Below are positions 26,973 to 36,011 of a stretch of DNA of 64,000 bases, one piece after another; position 1 is the first letter of the stretch; every line of letters starts with the position of its first letter. The stretch lies in contig NZ_AP024660.1 in the NCBI RefSeq assembly GCF_019977395.1, positions 3,038,001 to 3,102,000 of the forward strand. Reading direction: 5' to 3'. Made by a program: the position numbers and the translations under genes. The DNA is from Arthrobacter sp. NicSoilC5. Lineage in GTDB: Bacteria; Actinomycetota; Actinomycetes; Actinomycetales; Micrococcaceae. The notes below the pieces were generated by a model. That model saw only the letters and a list, made by a program, of their open reading frames with translations. It did no database searches and was not told the origin of the DNA.

Positions 26973-27761
26973 ATGGACTGGTTCAACACCATCATCCGTA
27001 CTTTCTTCGACTTCGGCGCTATGGCCGAGGTCCTGCCCCAACTGTTGGCGGTCGGCCTGCTGAACACGCTGATCATCTCCATCGCCGCCACCGTCCTTGG
27101 CACGGTGCTGGGGATGGTGGTGGCCGTCATGGGCATCTCACCCTCGAAATGGCTGCGGGTTCCGGCCCGGATCTACACCGACCTTTTCCGGGGCCTGCCG
27201 GCCATCCTGACCATCCTGCTGATCGGCCAGGGCTTCGCCCGGCTCAGCCAATCGATCTTCGGGCCGTCCCCTTACCCGCTGGGCATCATCGCACTGAGCC
27301 TGATCGCCAGCGCCTACATCGGCGAGATCTTCCGCGCCGGCATCCTCAGCGTGGACAAGGGCCAGGGCGAGGCCTGCCGCGCCCTGGGGATGAGCTACGC
27401 CAAGTCCATGGCCCTGGTGGTGGTGCCCCAGGGCGTACGCCGGGTGCTTCCGGCCCTGGTGAACCAGTTCATCGCGATCGTCAAGGACTCCTCCCTGGTG
27501 TACTTCCTGGGCCTGCTGGTCACCGAACGCGAACTCTTCCGCGTGGGCCAGGACGCCGCCGTGCTCTCCGGCAACCTCTCACCCCTGGTCGCGGCAGGCC
27601 TGTTCTACCTGGTCATCACCGTCCCGCTGACGCACCTGGTAAACCACTTCGACAACAAGTTCCGCACCGGACGCCGCCGGGCCGCGCCACCCACCAGCGG
27701 GCTGAAGGAAGTCAAGGAACTCGACGCGGCCTCGCCGCTTACCACCGGGAGCAACACATGA
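26973..27761 (+). CDS. amino-acid-type ABC transporter permease
   Basis: The 262-residue permease of the HisM/GlnP type has the conserved block TDLFRGLPAILTILLIGQG and the EAA loop GQGEACRALGMSYAKSMALVVVPQ. Its reading frame stays open upstream to 26793, but the ATG at 26973 begins a normal family N-terminus (MDWFNTIIRTFFDFG). Its stop overlaps the ATPase start (ATGA). Confidence 0.92.
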   Translation: MDWFNTIIRTFFDFGAMAEVLPQLLAVGLLNTLIISIAATVLGTVLGMVVAVMGISPSKWLRVPARIYTDLFRGLPAILTILLIGQGFARLSQSIFGPSPYPLGIIALSLIASAYIGEIFRAGILSVDKGQGEACRALGMSYAKSMALVVVPQGVRRVLPALVNQFIAIVKDSSLVYFLGLLVTERELFRVGQDAAVLSGNLSPLVAAGLFYLVITVPLTHLVNHFDNKFRTGRRRAAPPTSGLKEVKELDAASPLTTGSNT

Positions 27762-28540
27762 ACACCCCCACACAAAACACCACCACAGCAGGCCGCATAG
27801 GGGCCCCGACCTTCCACGGCTCCAGCCTGGAACTGCACAACGTCACCATGGCTTACGGCGACATCGACGTCCTGCGCAACGTCAGCCTCACGGTCGCCCC
27901 CGGAACCACCACCTGCATCATCGGCCCCTCCGGCTCCGGCAAATCCACCCTGCTGCGGGGCATCAACCGCCTCCACGAACCCAAAAGCGGCGACGTGCTG
28001 CTCGCCGGCGACAGCACCCTGGGCACCAACCCGGACACCCTGCGCACCCGCATCGGCATGGTCTTCCAGCACTTCAACCTCTTCCCGGACCACACTGCGG
28101 AAGAAAACGTTGCCCTGGCCCTCTGGGCCGTCAAGGGCATGCCCAAGGCCCAGGCCATGGATCGCGCCCGCCAACGCCTGGCCGAAGTAGGCCTCGCCGA
28201 ACGCGCCGACCACCGCCCCCGCGATCTCTCCGGCGGCCAGCAGCAGCGCGTCGCCATTGCCCGCGCCCTGGCCATGGAACCCGAAGTCATGCTCTTCGAC
28301 GAAGCAACCAGCGCCCTGGATCCTGAGCTGGTCAAGGGCGTCCTGAACCTCATGGCGGGCCTGGGCCGCCGCGGCATGACCATGCTGGTGGTCACCCACG
28401 AAATGGGCTTCGCCCGCAAAGTCGCCGACCAGGTGGTCTTCATGGACGAAGGTGAAGTGGTTGAAGCAGGCACTCCCACCCAACTCTTCGACGACCCCCG
28501 CAGCGAACGCCTCCAGCGCTTCCTCTCCGAGGTGCTCTGA
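27758..28540 (+). CDS. amino-acid-type ABC transporter ATP-binding protein
   Basis: The 260-residue ATPase has a Walker A at GPSGSGKST, Q-loop VFQHFNLFP, ABC signature LSGGQQQR, Walker B VMLFDEATSALD and switch His in VVTHEMG. The set gives a complete dedicated importer. Its stop shares one base with the next start. Confidence 0.95.
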   Translation: MNTPTQNTTTAGRIGAPTFHGSSLELHNVTMAYGDIDVLRNVSLTVAPGTTTCIIGPSGSGKSTLLRGINRLHEPKSGDVLLAGDSTLGTNPDTLRTRIGMVFQHFNLFPDHTAEENVALALWAVKGMPKAQAMDRARQRLAEVGLAERADHRPRDLSGGQQQRVAIARALAMEPEVMLFDEATSALDPELVKGVLNLMAGLGRRGMTMLVVTHEMGFARKVADQVVFMDEGEVVEAGTPTQLFDDPRSERLQRFLSEVL

Positions 28541-29583
28541 TGGGTACGGTTCCCGCTGCACCCATCCGGACCGCCGTCGTCGGCTTTGGGATCTCCGGAA
28601 AGGTCTTCCACGCGCCGCTGATCGCGGCCAACCCGGATTTCTCGCTCGACGTGATCCTGACGGCCCGGCCCGGGCGCGCGGCCGAGGCGGCACGCCTCTA
28701 CCCACGGGCACGGATCGTTGGAACTCCAGAAGAGCTTTTCGCCCTGTCCGCGGACCTGGACCTGGTCATCCTGGGCACCCCGCCGCACACCCACTTCGGA
28801 CTGGCCGCGACGGCCATCGCTCATGGCCTGCACGTGGTGGTGGACAAGCCGTTCGTGCCCACGTCCGCCCTGGGTGGGGAACTGCTCAGCAGGGCGGACG
28901 ACGGCGGGGTGCGGCTTACGGTGTTCCAGAACCGCCGGTGGGATGCAGACTTCCTTACCCTCCGGAAGATCCTGGCCTCGGGAGCGCTGGGGCAGGTCAG
29001 CAGCTTCGAATCACGGTTCGAGTGGTGGCGGCCGGGAGGGTTTGGGAACTGGCGGGACACCGTGTCCCTTGCCGAGGGCGGCGGCATCCTGCACGACCTG
29101 GGAGCCCACCTGATCGACCAGGCCATCCAGTTGTTTGGCCCGGTGGAACGGAGCTACGGCGAGACGGCCAACCGCGGGAAACATCCGGACGCTGCCGACA
29201 CTGAGGCCTTCGTGTCACTGCTGCATGCCTCCGGAGTACGCTCCCGGCTGTGGATGAACGGCATGGCCGCCCAGGCGGGCGCCCGCTTCCACGTCCTCGG
29301 CTCCGCGGCCGGGTACACCAAGTGGGGTCTTGACGGCCAGGAACCTGCGCTCGCAGCGGGTATGCCGCCGTCGGATCCGGCATATGGCCTCGACCCCCAG
29401 GAGTCTTGGGGGCTCCTGGGCATCGATGGTGCAACGTCCCCCGTTCCTGCCGAACGCGGCGCCTACCCGCAGTTTTACGTGCAACTGGCCGCAGCCCTGC
29501 ACGGGGAGGGGCCGCTGCCCGTCGACCCCGCCGGCCCCCTCGAAGTACTGAAAGTCATCGAGGGGATCCACGCCCTGGCCTGA
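28540..29583 (+). CDS. Gfo/Idh/MocA-family oxidoreductase
   Basis: The 347-residue protein has a Rossmann motif (TAVVGFGISGKVFHAPLI), the VDKPFVPTS signature Lys and a C-terminal domain containing LAEGGGILHDLGAHLIDQA. The opening GFGISGKVFHAPLI is typical of the YdgJ/scyllo-inositol-dehydrogenase-like branch. In this operon it could reduce glucosone, the sugar product of a fructosyl-amino-acid oxidase; this is an inference. Its start shares one base with the ATPase stop. Confidence 0.88.
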   Translation: MGTVPAAPIRTAVVGFGISGKVFHAPLIAANPDFSLDVILTARPGRAAEAARLYPRARIVGTPEELFALSADLDLVILGTPPHTHFGLAATAIAHGLHVVVDKPFVPTSALGGELLSRADDGGVRLTVFQNRRWDADFLTLRKILASGALGQVSSFESRFEWWRPGGFGNWRDTVSLAEGGGILHDLGAHLIDQAIQLFGPVERSYGETANRGKHPDAADTEAFVSLLHASGVRSRLWMNGMAAQAGARFHVLGSAAGYTKWGLDGQEPALAAGMPPSDPAYGLDPQESWGLLGIDGATSPVPAERGAYPQFYVQLAAALHGEGPLPVDPAGPLEVLKVIEGIHALA

Positions 29584-29660
29584 GGCTCCCCCCAACTCTT
29601 CTCCATGACGCACCGTTCGCGTCCAACCCAGAACCACGAATTCCAAAGAAAGGGACACCA

Positions 29661-30782
29661 ATGTCCTCTGCCACAGCCACCAAGCGCGTCGCCATTATCG
29701 GCGGCGGAATCCTGGGCGTTTCCACCGCCGTGCACCTGCTCCGCGAAGGCGTCTCCGTGATCCTGCTGACCGAGCGCGGCCTGGCCAGCGAAGCCAGCGG
29801 CCGTTCCCTGTCCTGGCTCAACTCAGCGGGCGAACGGTCCACCCCGTACCACCAACTGCGGGTTGCCGGCGTGGACCGCTACCGCACGCTCTTCGCCTCG
29901 GACCCCAAGCGGGAGTGGCTCCAGTTCGGAGGCGGACTCATGTGGAACGCGGACGGGCAGGCTGAAACGACCGAGGCGCGGCACGCTTACGAGAAGTCCA
30001 TCGGTTACGACTCCAAACTGCTGGCTCCGGAAGAGATTGCAACAGCCACCCCCGGTATCGATTCCAGTGCCGTACCGGACAACGCCATCTTCAACCCCGG
30101 CGAAGGCTGGGTCAGCCTTCCGGACCTGATCGACTTCCTGATGGAGGAGTTCCACTCCCGTGGCGGCGAACTGGTCCTCAATGCCGGCAAGGCCTCCGTC
30201 ATGGTGGAGGGCGGCCGCACCACCGGCGTGGAGACCTCGTCCGGTGGGACCTACCCGGCCGACGCCGTCCTGGTGGCGTGCGGGGCAGCGACGCCCGCCG
30301 TCGTCCAGCCCCTGGGCGTGCACATCCCCAATGGTTCGCCGGTGTCCATGCTGGTGGTGACCAAACAGGTGCAGCACGACGTCACCGCCGTGATGAACAC
30401 CCCGCGCGCCGCGCTCCGGCCCAACCCCGGCGGCACGTTCGCGCTGGACCACGACTGGTACGAGGAACACATCACCGAGCACGCGGACGGTTCCTTCACC
30501 GTCCCGGAAGAAGTGGTGCAGGAACTGGCTGATGAAGCCTCCAGGCTGGTTGCCAGCAATCCGGAACTCAAGCCGGCCTCCTGGAAGATGGGCTACAAGC
30601 CGATCCCCGGTGACGGCGAACCCGTCCTGGGCGAACTCGGCCAGGTGCCGGGCTGCTTCGTTGCCTTCACGCACTCCGGTGCCACCCTGGGCCTTATCGC
30701 CGGCGAACTTCTTGCCGGTGAAATCCTGACGGGCCGGAAGCACCCCATGCTGGCGACGTTCCGGCCGGGGCGGTTCTCCTAG
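29661..30782 (+). CDS. FAD-dependent oxidase, candidate fructosyl-amino-acid oxidase
   Basis: The 373-residue DAO-family flavoprotein has an N-terminal dinucleotide fold (VAIIGGGILGVSTAVHLLREG), the FAD-contact motif ASGRSLSWLNSAGERS and a C-terminal GCFVAFTHSGATLGLIAGELL. Its length and several blocks agree with my memory of the bacterial fructosyl-amino-acid oxidases of Corynebacterium and Arthrobacter (372 residues). Those convert Amadori compounds to amino acid, glucosone and H2O2. A general D-amino-acid or sarcosine oxidase is the alternative. AAAGAAAGGGA precedes the ATG. Confidence 0.78.
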   Translation: MSSATATKRVAIIGGGILGVSTAVHLLREGVSVILLTERGLASEASGRSLSWLNSAGERSTPYHQLRVAGVDRYRTLFASDPKREWLQFGGGLMWNADGQAETTEARHAYEKSIGYDSKLLAPEEIATATPGIDSSAVPDNAIFNPGEGWVSLPDLIDFLMEEFHSRGGELVLNAGKASVMVEGGRTTGVETSSGGTYPADAVLVACGAATPAVVQPLGVHIPNGSPVSMLVVTKQVQHDVTAVMNTPRAALRPNPGGTFALDHDWYEEHITEHADGSFTVPEEVVQELADEASRLVASNPELKPASWKMGYKPIPGDGEPVLGELGQVPGCFVAFTHSGATLGLIAGELLAGEILTGRKHPMLATFRPGRFS

Positions 30783-30794
30783 GTCATGCGCGAA

Positions 30795-30826
30795 GGAGCG
30801 GGACCGCAGACGTGCGGCCCCGCTCC
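30795..30826. terminator. bidirectional terminator hairpin
   Basis: GGAGCGGG (30795-30802) pairs with CCCGCTCC (30819-30826), and an inner CCGCA-GACG-TGCGG stem continues it past one mismatch. It separates the oxidase gene from the convergent SulP gene. Confidence 0.7.
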
Positions 30827-30843
30827 TGGACGCGCGCCGAAGG

Positions 30844-32343
30844 TCAGGCGCCCAAATGCCCCGTAAGGCGGCGGTGGAAGCCGGTGCTGCGCTCATCGAG
30901 GCCTTCAATGGCGACCTCGGCGCCGTGGTGCCCGTACTTGGTTTCGATGGAGTCCAGGGCGGCCACCGTTGATGCGTCCCAGATCTGGGCGCGGCTAAGA
31001 TCGATGGTCACCGAGGCGGGATCGTCGGCGTACGCGAAATGCTCCACGAGGTCATTGCTGCTGCCGAAGAACAGCGGCCCCACCACCTCGTAACGCACGC
31101 TTCCGCCGTCGTCCGCCAGGTTCCGCTCGACGGTGATGACGTGGGCCACCCGGCGGGCGAACAGCACCATCGCCAGGATGACGCCCACCAGCACTCCGTA
31201 GGCCAGGTTGCCCGTGAAGACCACGACGGCCACCGTGACTCCCATGACGATCGTCTCCGGCAGTGGCATCCGCTTGAGGGTGGACGGCCTGACGCTGTGC
31301 CAGTCCACCGTGGTGACGGCCACGACCATCATCACCGCGGCCAGGGCCACCATGGGGATCTGCCCCATGATCGGGCTCAGCCCCGTCACCAGGGCCAGCA
31401 GGAACACCCCGGCCACAACCGTTGAGATGCGGGTCCGCGCCTGGCCGGTCTTCACATTGAGGACGGTCTGGCCGATCATGGCGCAGCCGGCGATGCCGCC
31501 GTAGAACCCGGCGAGGATGTTCGAGACGCCCAGGCCCCAGGACTCGCGGCCCTTGTGCGAGGGCGTCTCGGTGATGTCATCGACCAGTTTCGCCGTGAGG
31601 AGGGTTTCCATGAGGCCGACGAACGCCACGCTCAGCGCCGTGGGCAGGACCAGCTTGAAGGTCTCAACATCAAGCGGAACCAGGAACGGGGTGAATCCCG
31701 GCATCTGGCCGGTCAGGGGCCCCTCGTCGGCGACGTTGGGAACAGCAAGGCCCGCAAGGATGGCGATCGCCGTGACGACGACGATGGCCACCAGCGGTGA
31801 CGGGACCACCTTGGTGAAGCGGGGGAGGACGAAAATAATGGCCAGCGTCAGGGCAAACAGGACGTAGGCGAGCCAGGGGACGTTGAGGACATGGGGCACC
31901 TGCGCCATGAAAATCAGCACACCCAGGGCGTTGACGAACCCGATCATCACTGATCGCGGGATGAACCGCATCAGGCGGGCAAGCCCGGCCAGGCCAAAGA
32001 CCACCTGGATTACCCCTGCAAGCAGCACCGTGGGCAGGACGTACTGGACACCGTGCTCGTGCACCAGCGGTGCGATGACCAGGGCCACGGAGCCCGCAGC
32101 CGCCGTTACGACGCCGGGCCGTCCGCCAAGGATGGACATCGCCAAGGCAAGCACGATGGAGGCGACGAGGCTGACCATCGGATCCACCCCGGCCACGATC
32201 GAGAACGAAATGACCTCCGGGACGAGCGCGAGGGTGGTGACCATGCCGGCGAGGACTTCGCGGGTCAGCTGCCGCGGAGAGCGCAGCGCGGCCATGACGG
32301 TATTCGGCTGCCGGGTGGGGCGGGGGCGGTCGGCGACGGCCAA
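30844..32343 (-). CDS. SulP-family anion transporter with STAS domain
   Basis: The 499-residue protein has a SulP transmembrane core with 10-12 helices (LALVPEVISFSIVAGVDPMVSL, then NILAGFYGGIAGCAMIGQTVLN). A C-terminal cytoplasmic STAS domain covers about 400-490 (VTIDLSRAQIWDASTVAALDSI). SulP proteins carry sulfate, bicarbonate or other anions; the substrate cannot be assigned. It is divergent from a MerR-type regulator, with a palindrome between them. Confidence 0.93.
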   Translation of the reverse strand: MAVADRPRPTRQPNTVMAALRSPRQLTREVLAGMVTTLALVPEVISFSIVAGVDPMVSLVASIVLALAMSILGGRPGVVTAAAGSVALVIAPLVHEHGVQYVLPTVLLAGVIQVVFGLAGLARLMRFIPRSVMIGFVNALGVLIFMAQVPHVLNVPWLAYVLFALTLAIIFVLPRFTKVVPSPLVAIVVVTAIAILAGLAVPNVADEGPLTGQMPGFTPFLVPLDVETFKLVLPTALSVAFVGLMETLLTAKLVDDITETPSHKGRESWGLGVSNILAGFYGGIAGCAMIGQTVLNVKTGQARTRISTVVAGVFLLALVTGLSPIMGQIPMVALAAVMMVVAVTTVDWHSVRPSTLKRMPLPETIVMGVTVAVVVFTGNLAYGVLVGVILAMVLFARRVAHVITVERNLADDGGSVRYEVVGPLFFGSSNDLVEHFAYADDPASVTIDLSRAQIWDASTVAALDSIETKYGHHGAEVAIEGLDERSTGFHRRLTGHLGA

Positions 32344-32489
32344 GGAGCGGCTCCAGGGACTTGGCTCTCAGGAAAGAGCGGGTGGGCAACGTTGGGCGCG
32401 CCACGGTGCGCAAGGGTCCAGCCCTGCCATGGAAGACAATTGGGGTGGAGAGAAAAGTGCCGGTGACTGCCGGCTGCGCATGCAACACT

Positions 32490-32505
32490 ACCCTAACGTG
32501 AGGGT
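32490..32505. promoter_or_regulatory. MerR-type dyad operator
   Basis: ACCCTAACGTGAGGGT is palindromic except for one base pair, the form expected for a MerR-family binding site. It ends 20 bases before the chosen regulator start and 147 bases from the SulP start. No convincing 19-base-spaced promoter was found around it. Confidence 0.5.
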
Positions 32506-32525
32506 TGAGCCGGATGGGTGACGTG

Positions 32526-32927
32526 ATGGTGAAAGAGATGACCGCCGAAGAAGTGGTGGCCACAATGCATATCGGCGAACTCGCGGACCGTTCGCAGATG
32601 TCCCTGCGCACCATCCGCCACTACGACGAGGTGGGCCTGCTCAAACCGTCCGGCCGCACCGACGGCGGATTCCGCCTCTACACCGAGCGCGATTTCACGC
32701 GCCTGCTGCTGATCCGCAGGATGAAACCGCTGGGGTTCACGCTCGAAGCCATGGCCGGGCTCCTGAAGGTCATTGACGCTTTGGAGGCGGCCGAGCCGGG
32801 CGAGGATGTTACGGCCATCAGGACTGAGTTGAACGGTTTCATTGAAGAAGCAGCGCGGCGCCGTGCGAAGTTGGAGGAACAACTCGGCATGGCCGACGAG
32901 TTCCTGGCGCTGCTGCGCGCTCGGTAG
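32526..32927 (+). CDS. MerR-family transcriptional regulator
   Basis: The winged-helix MerR domain starts MHIGELADRSQMSLRTIRHYDEVGLLKPSGRT; a dimerising coiled coil follows (about 85-125). The protein is about 133 residues and has no conserved Cys, so it is unlikely to be a metal or redox sensor. The frame opens at a TTG at 32505, but the dyad covers that point. MerR dyads lie between -35 and -10, so transcription should begin later and I prefer ATG 32526; GTG 32520 is possible. SulP is a plausible target. Confidence 0.82.
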   Translation: MVKEMTAEEVVATMHIGELADRSQMSLRTIRHYDEVGLLKPSGRTDGGFRLYTERDFTRLLLIRRMKPLGFTLEAMAGLLKVIDALEAAEPGEDVTAIRTELNGFIEEAARRRAKLEEQLGMADEFLALLRAR

Positions 32928-33076
32928 GGGACCCGCCGCTGTTGCCAAACTGTGCCTTGCCGCCCGGCCATGGCCCCGGGGCAGCAGTAAGCACGGCTGA
33001 TAAAATGACCGGGTTGCAGGGCGGCCCAGAGAGCCGGTGCAACCAGTGCCGTAACAAAGTAGGGGACCACACAATC

Positions 33077-34702
33077 ATGACGGCAGGCGGGTCACACCTT
33101 GAGACGTCGGAGAGCCGGCCGGGCAAACCGGTCGACCCCTCCGTGCCCGCCAGGGGCCGCGCCTACCTCGCCACCATCGAAGGTTTCATCGGCGCCCTCA
33201 TGATGTTTGTCGGCTCCATCGGCACGGGCTGGATCGCCAACGGCTCGCCCATGATCCGCCAGCCGGTGGTCATCGCGCTCCGCACCGAGGGGTGGGGTGT
33301 TGCCGTGTCCACCGTGCTGCTGACGGCCGGCGCCATGCTCCTGATGCGCTCCTGGCTGAGGCTGGGCCAGCGGCTGGGGGACTGGGGGCAGTCCTCGCTG
33401 CGGTCCGTGGTGGTGGCCATCTCCGCCTGGTCCCTGCCGCTGCTGTTCTGCGTCCCGGTCTTTTCCCGCGACGTCTACGCCTATACCGGCCAGGGACGCC
33501 TGGTCCAGGAGGGCCAGAACCCGTATGAGGTGGGCATTTCCACCCTCAACAACTGGTTTTCGCTGGGCGCCGACCCCGCCTGGGCCGAGAACCGGACCCC
33601 CTACGGGCCGTACTTCCTGTGGCTGGCGCGCGCCGTCGTGGGGCTGACCGGCGCCCAGCCCGACGCGTCAGTCCTGCTCTTCAGGCTCCTGGCCGGCGTC
33701 GGCGTCCTGCTCTGCGTCATCTACGTCCCCAAGCTGGCCGAACTGCACGGCATCAACGGTGCGCGGGCCCTCTGGATCTCCGTGGCCAACCCGTTGTTCC
33801 TCATCAGCTTCATCGCCAGTGCCCACAACGACGCACTCATGGTGGGGCTCGCCGTCGCCGGTGTCTACCTGGCCGCCACCCGCCGCTACCTGCCGGGCAT
33901 CCTCCTGGTCACCGCCTCCATCGGCATCAAGCCCATCACCGTGCTGCTGCTGCCGTTCATCGGGGTCATGTGGGCGGGCCCTTCCGCTTCCTGGCCGCGC
34001 AAGTTCCTGATGTGGGGCGCGACGGCGGCCATCAGCTTTGGCGTGCTGGCCCTCAGCGGCATCCCCTACAACCTGGGCATCGGCTGGACCTGGGCCATTA
34101 TGGACCCCACCCCGGGCTACACGGGCTACTCGCCGTCGGGCTTCCTGGGCCAGCAGGTGGAGATGCTCGCCAACGCCCTGGGCCTGCCCGGCGGAACACT
34201 GGCCACCTGGCTGAGGACGGCCATGAAGTGGGCCGCCATCGCCCTGGTCCTGCTGCTGATGTTCCGCGGCGACTACTCCCGGGCGGTGCGCCGGATGGCC
34301 CTGGCGTTCACCGCCGTAGTGATGCTCTCACCCATCATCCAGCCCTGGTACATCCTCTGGTTCCTGCCGTTCCTCGCGGTCACCGGCATCCGGGACGACT
34401 GGCAGATCCGCTCGCTGTACGTGGGCGTGACGTTCTTCGTGGTGTTCGGCGCCCAGGACCAGCTCTCGGTCTGGTCCTTCGTGGAACTTCCCATCGACGC
34501 GTCCTCCCTGGCGTTCTTCACCGCCCTGGCCTTCACGTTCTACCTGCTGGTGCTGGACGTCCACACCCGGAAACTGCTCATCGAGGGAAAGCCCCTCGAC
34601 CTGGCCCGGCGCGGGTGGCAGTGGGCCGTGGGACGGCGGGCGGCACGCCGCACCCGCGCACCCCAGGCCCCAGCCGCCGTCGACCGGTCCGAAAGCCGCT
34701 AG
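33077..34702 (+). CDS. MptB-like polyprenol-phosphomannose-dependent mannosyltransferase
   Basis: The 541-residue GT-C-type membrane glycosyltransferase has about 12 helices. Between early helices is the acidic loop PVFSRDVYAYTGQGRLVQEG with the RD pair typical of MptB-like alpha-1,6-mannosyltransferases. These enzymes use polyprenyl-phosphomannose outside the membrane to build lipomannan-type glycans. AGTAGGGGACC precedes the ATG, and the upstream extension of the frame to 32942 looks non-coding. It converges on two GT87 genes, suggesting a cell-envelope glycan locus. Confidence 0.85.
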   Translation: MTAGGSHLETSESRPGKPVDPSVPARGRAYLATIEGFIGALMMFVGSIGTGWIANGSPMIRQPVVIALRTEGWGVAVSTVLLTAGAMLLMRSWLRLGQRLGDWGQSSLRSVVVAISAWSLPLLFCVPVFSRDVYAYTGQGRLVQEGQNPYEVGISTLNNWFSLGADPAWAENRTPYGPYFLWLARAVVGLTGAQPDASVLLFRLLAGVGVLLCVIYVPKLAELHGINGARALWISVANPLFLISFIASAHNDALMVGLAVAGVYLAATRRYLPGILLVTASIGIKPITVLLLPFIGVMWAGPSASWPRKFLMWGATAAISFGVLALSGIPYNLGIGWTWAIMDPTPGYTGYSPSGFLGQQVEMLANALGLPGGTLATWLRTAMKWAAIALVLLLMFRGDYSRAVRRMALAFTAVVMLSPIIQPWYILWFLPFLAVTGIRDDWQIRSLYVGVTFFVVFGAQDQLSVWSFVELPIDASSLAFFTALAFTFYLLVLDVHTRKLLIEGKPLDLARRGWQWAVGRRAARRTRAPQAPAAVDRSESR

Positions 34703-34726
34703 CCGGGCGGCCGGCCACATAAAAAG

Positions 34727-35986
34727 CTAGGCTTCCGCCGGCACCCGCGTGGAGGTCTTGCGGCCCAGTTCCGCCGTGCGCTTCACCGACCACCACAGCA
34801 GCACCACCAGGAGCACGTTGCGGGTGGTGAGGATGGCCGCCATGACCGGGTGGGCGTGGATCAGGGGCGTGTAGAACAGCGGGTAGATCACGAACGTTGT
34901 CATGGCGATGCCCATCAGCAGGGCCGCTGGCACCTTCCAGCGCTCCCAGTCGTGGGCCAGGCCGGCGATGATCACCGGGGCCAGCCAGATGATGAACTGC
35001 GGCGAGCCCACCTTGTTGAAGACGATGAACGCGGTGACCATCATGAGGGAGCCCTCAAGGAACAGTTCCTCGCGCTCGGCGCCCCGCCGCATGGCACGCA
35101 CCAGCAGGATGGCGGCGGTCACGGCGGCGAGGACCAGCAGCGGCTGCATCAGGAACGCTGCAGTACTGGCTCCGGGGCCGTAGACCTCGGTGGAGTTGAT
35201 GGCCGTGTTGTCCGCCATCTTGGAACCGGCGATGTGGAAGACGCTCAGCCAGACCCACGGTGTGGAGAAGGTGGCCTCGAGCTGCATGCCGCGCTCGCCC
35301 TGGTTGAGCAGGAAGTCCATGATGTGCGGCAGCCCGCCGGTCAGCCAGGTCCCCAGTCCAACGACGGCGGTCACAGCGGCACCGGCGAGCACCACCTGGA
35401 TGCGCTTGTGGCTGGCGATGACGATGGGTACCAGCACGGCTGCAGGCCACACCTTGATCCAGGTGGCCACGCTGAGCAGGACGCCCGCCACCACGGGCCG
35501 GTCAGCCGCGTAGAGCAGCGCGATCAGCACGATCGGTGCGGTGATGCCTTCCACCCGGGCGAAGCTCAGGTAGCCCATGAAGACGGTGAAGAACAGCCAC
35601 CACCACGCCGGAGCCACGCCCGTCATCTTCCGCGGGCCGCGGGTCAGATAGAGCAGGCCGACGGCGTTGAGTGCCGTGATGATCAGGAACCAGACCAGCA
35701 GGTAGAGGCCCGGCCCGGCGATATTCGCCAGGAAAATGGGGATTTGCGCCAGCACGGGGTAGACCCAGGGGCTGATCTTCCCGGTCAGGTCCGCCGGGTT
35801 GTACCCGTCCATGGCCCACTGCCGGTACTGCTCGGTGTCGCTGAACGTATCGCCGTTCAGGAAGAAGGACGCCATCCAGCCCAGGAAGTACAAGTGGACG
35901 ACGGCGAAGCCCCACCACACGCTGGACGGACGGGCGAACCAGTCCACCACCTTGGCTGGCAGGACTTTGCTGCGGACCGTCACCAA
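34727..35986 (-). CDS. GT87-family membrane glycosyltransferase (copy 1)
   Basis: The 419-residue multi-helix protein (PF09594-like) has the conserved acidic loop NGDTFSDTEQYRQWAMDGYNP near the first helix and SPWVYPVLAQIP following. GT87 proteins such as PimE use polyprenyl-phosphomannose. It is a close structural paralogue of the gene just upstream, sharing the order DTxxYRxWAM, SPWVYP, GWLGFARV/GYLSFARV, QGxRGMQLEATF, and NKVGSPQF. The two are transcribed in the same direction 25 bases apart. Confidence 0.82.
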   Translation of the reverse strand: MVTVRSKVLPAKVVDWFARPSSVWWGFAVVHLYFLGWMASFFLNGDTFSDTEQYRQWAMDGYNPADLTGKISPWVYPVLAQIPIFLANIAGPGLYLLVWFLIITALNAVGLLYLTRGPRKMTGVAPAWWWLFFTVFMGYLSFARVEGITAPIVLIALLYAADRPVVAGVLLSVATWIKVWPAAVLVPIVIASHKRIQVVLAGAAVTAVVGLGTWLTGGLPHIMDFLLNQGERGMQLEATFSTPWVWLSVFHIAGSKMADNTAINSTEVYGPGASTAAFLMQPLLVLAAVTAAILLVRAMRRGAEREELFLEGSLMMVTAFIVFNKVGSPQFIIWLAPVIIAGLAHDWERWKVPAALLMGIAMTTFVIYPLFYTPLIHAHPVMAAILTTRNVLLVVLLWWSVKRTAELGRKTSTRVPAEA

Positions 35987-36011
35987 ACGGTCAAAGAACC
36001 TTGTGGAAATC

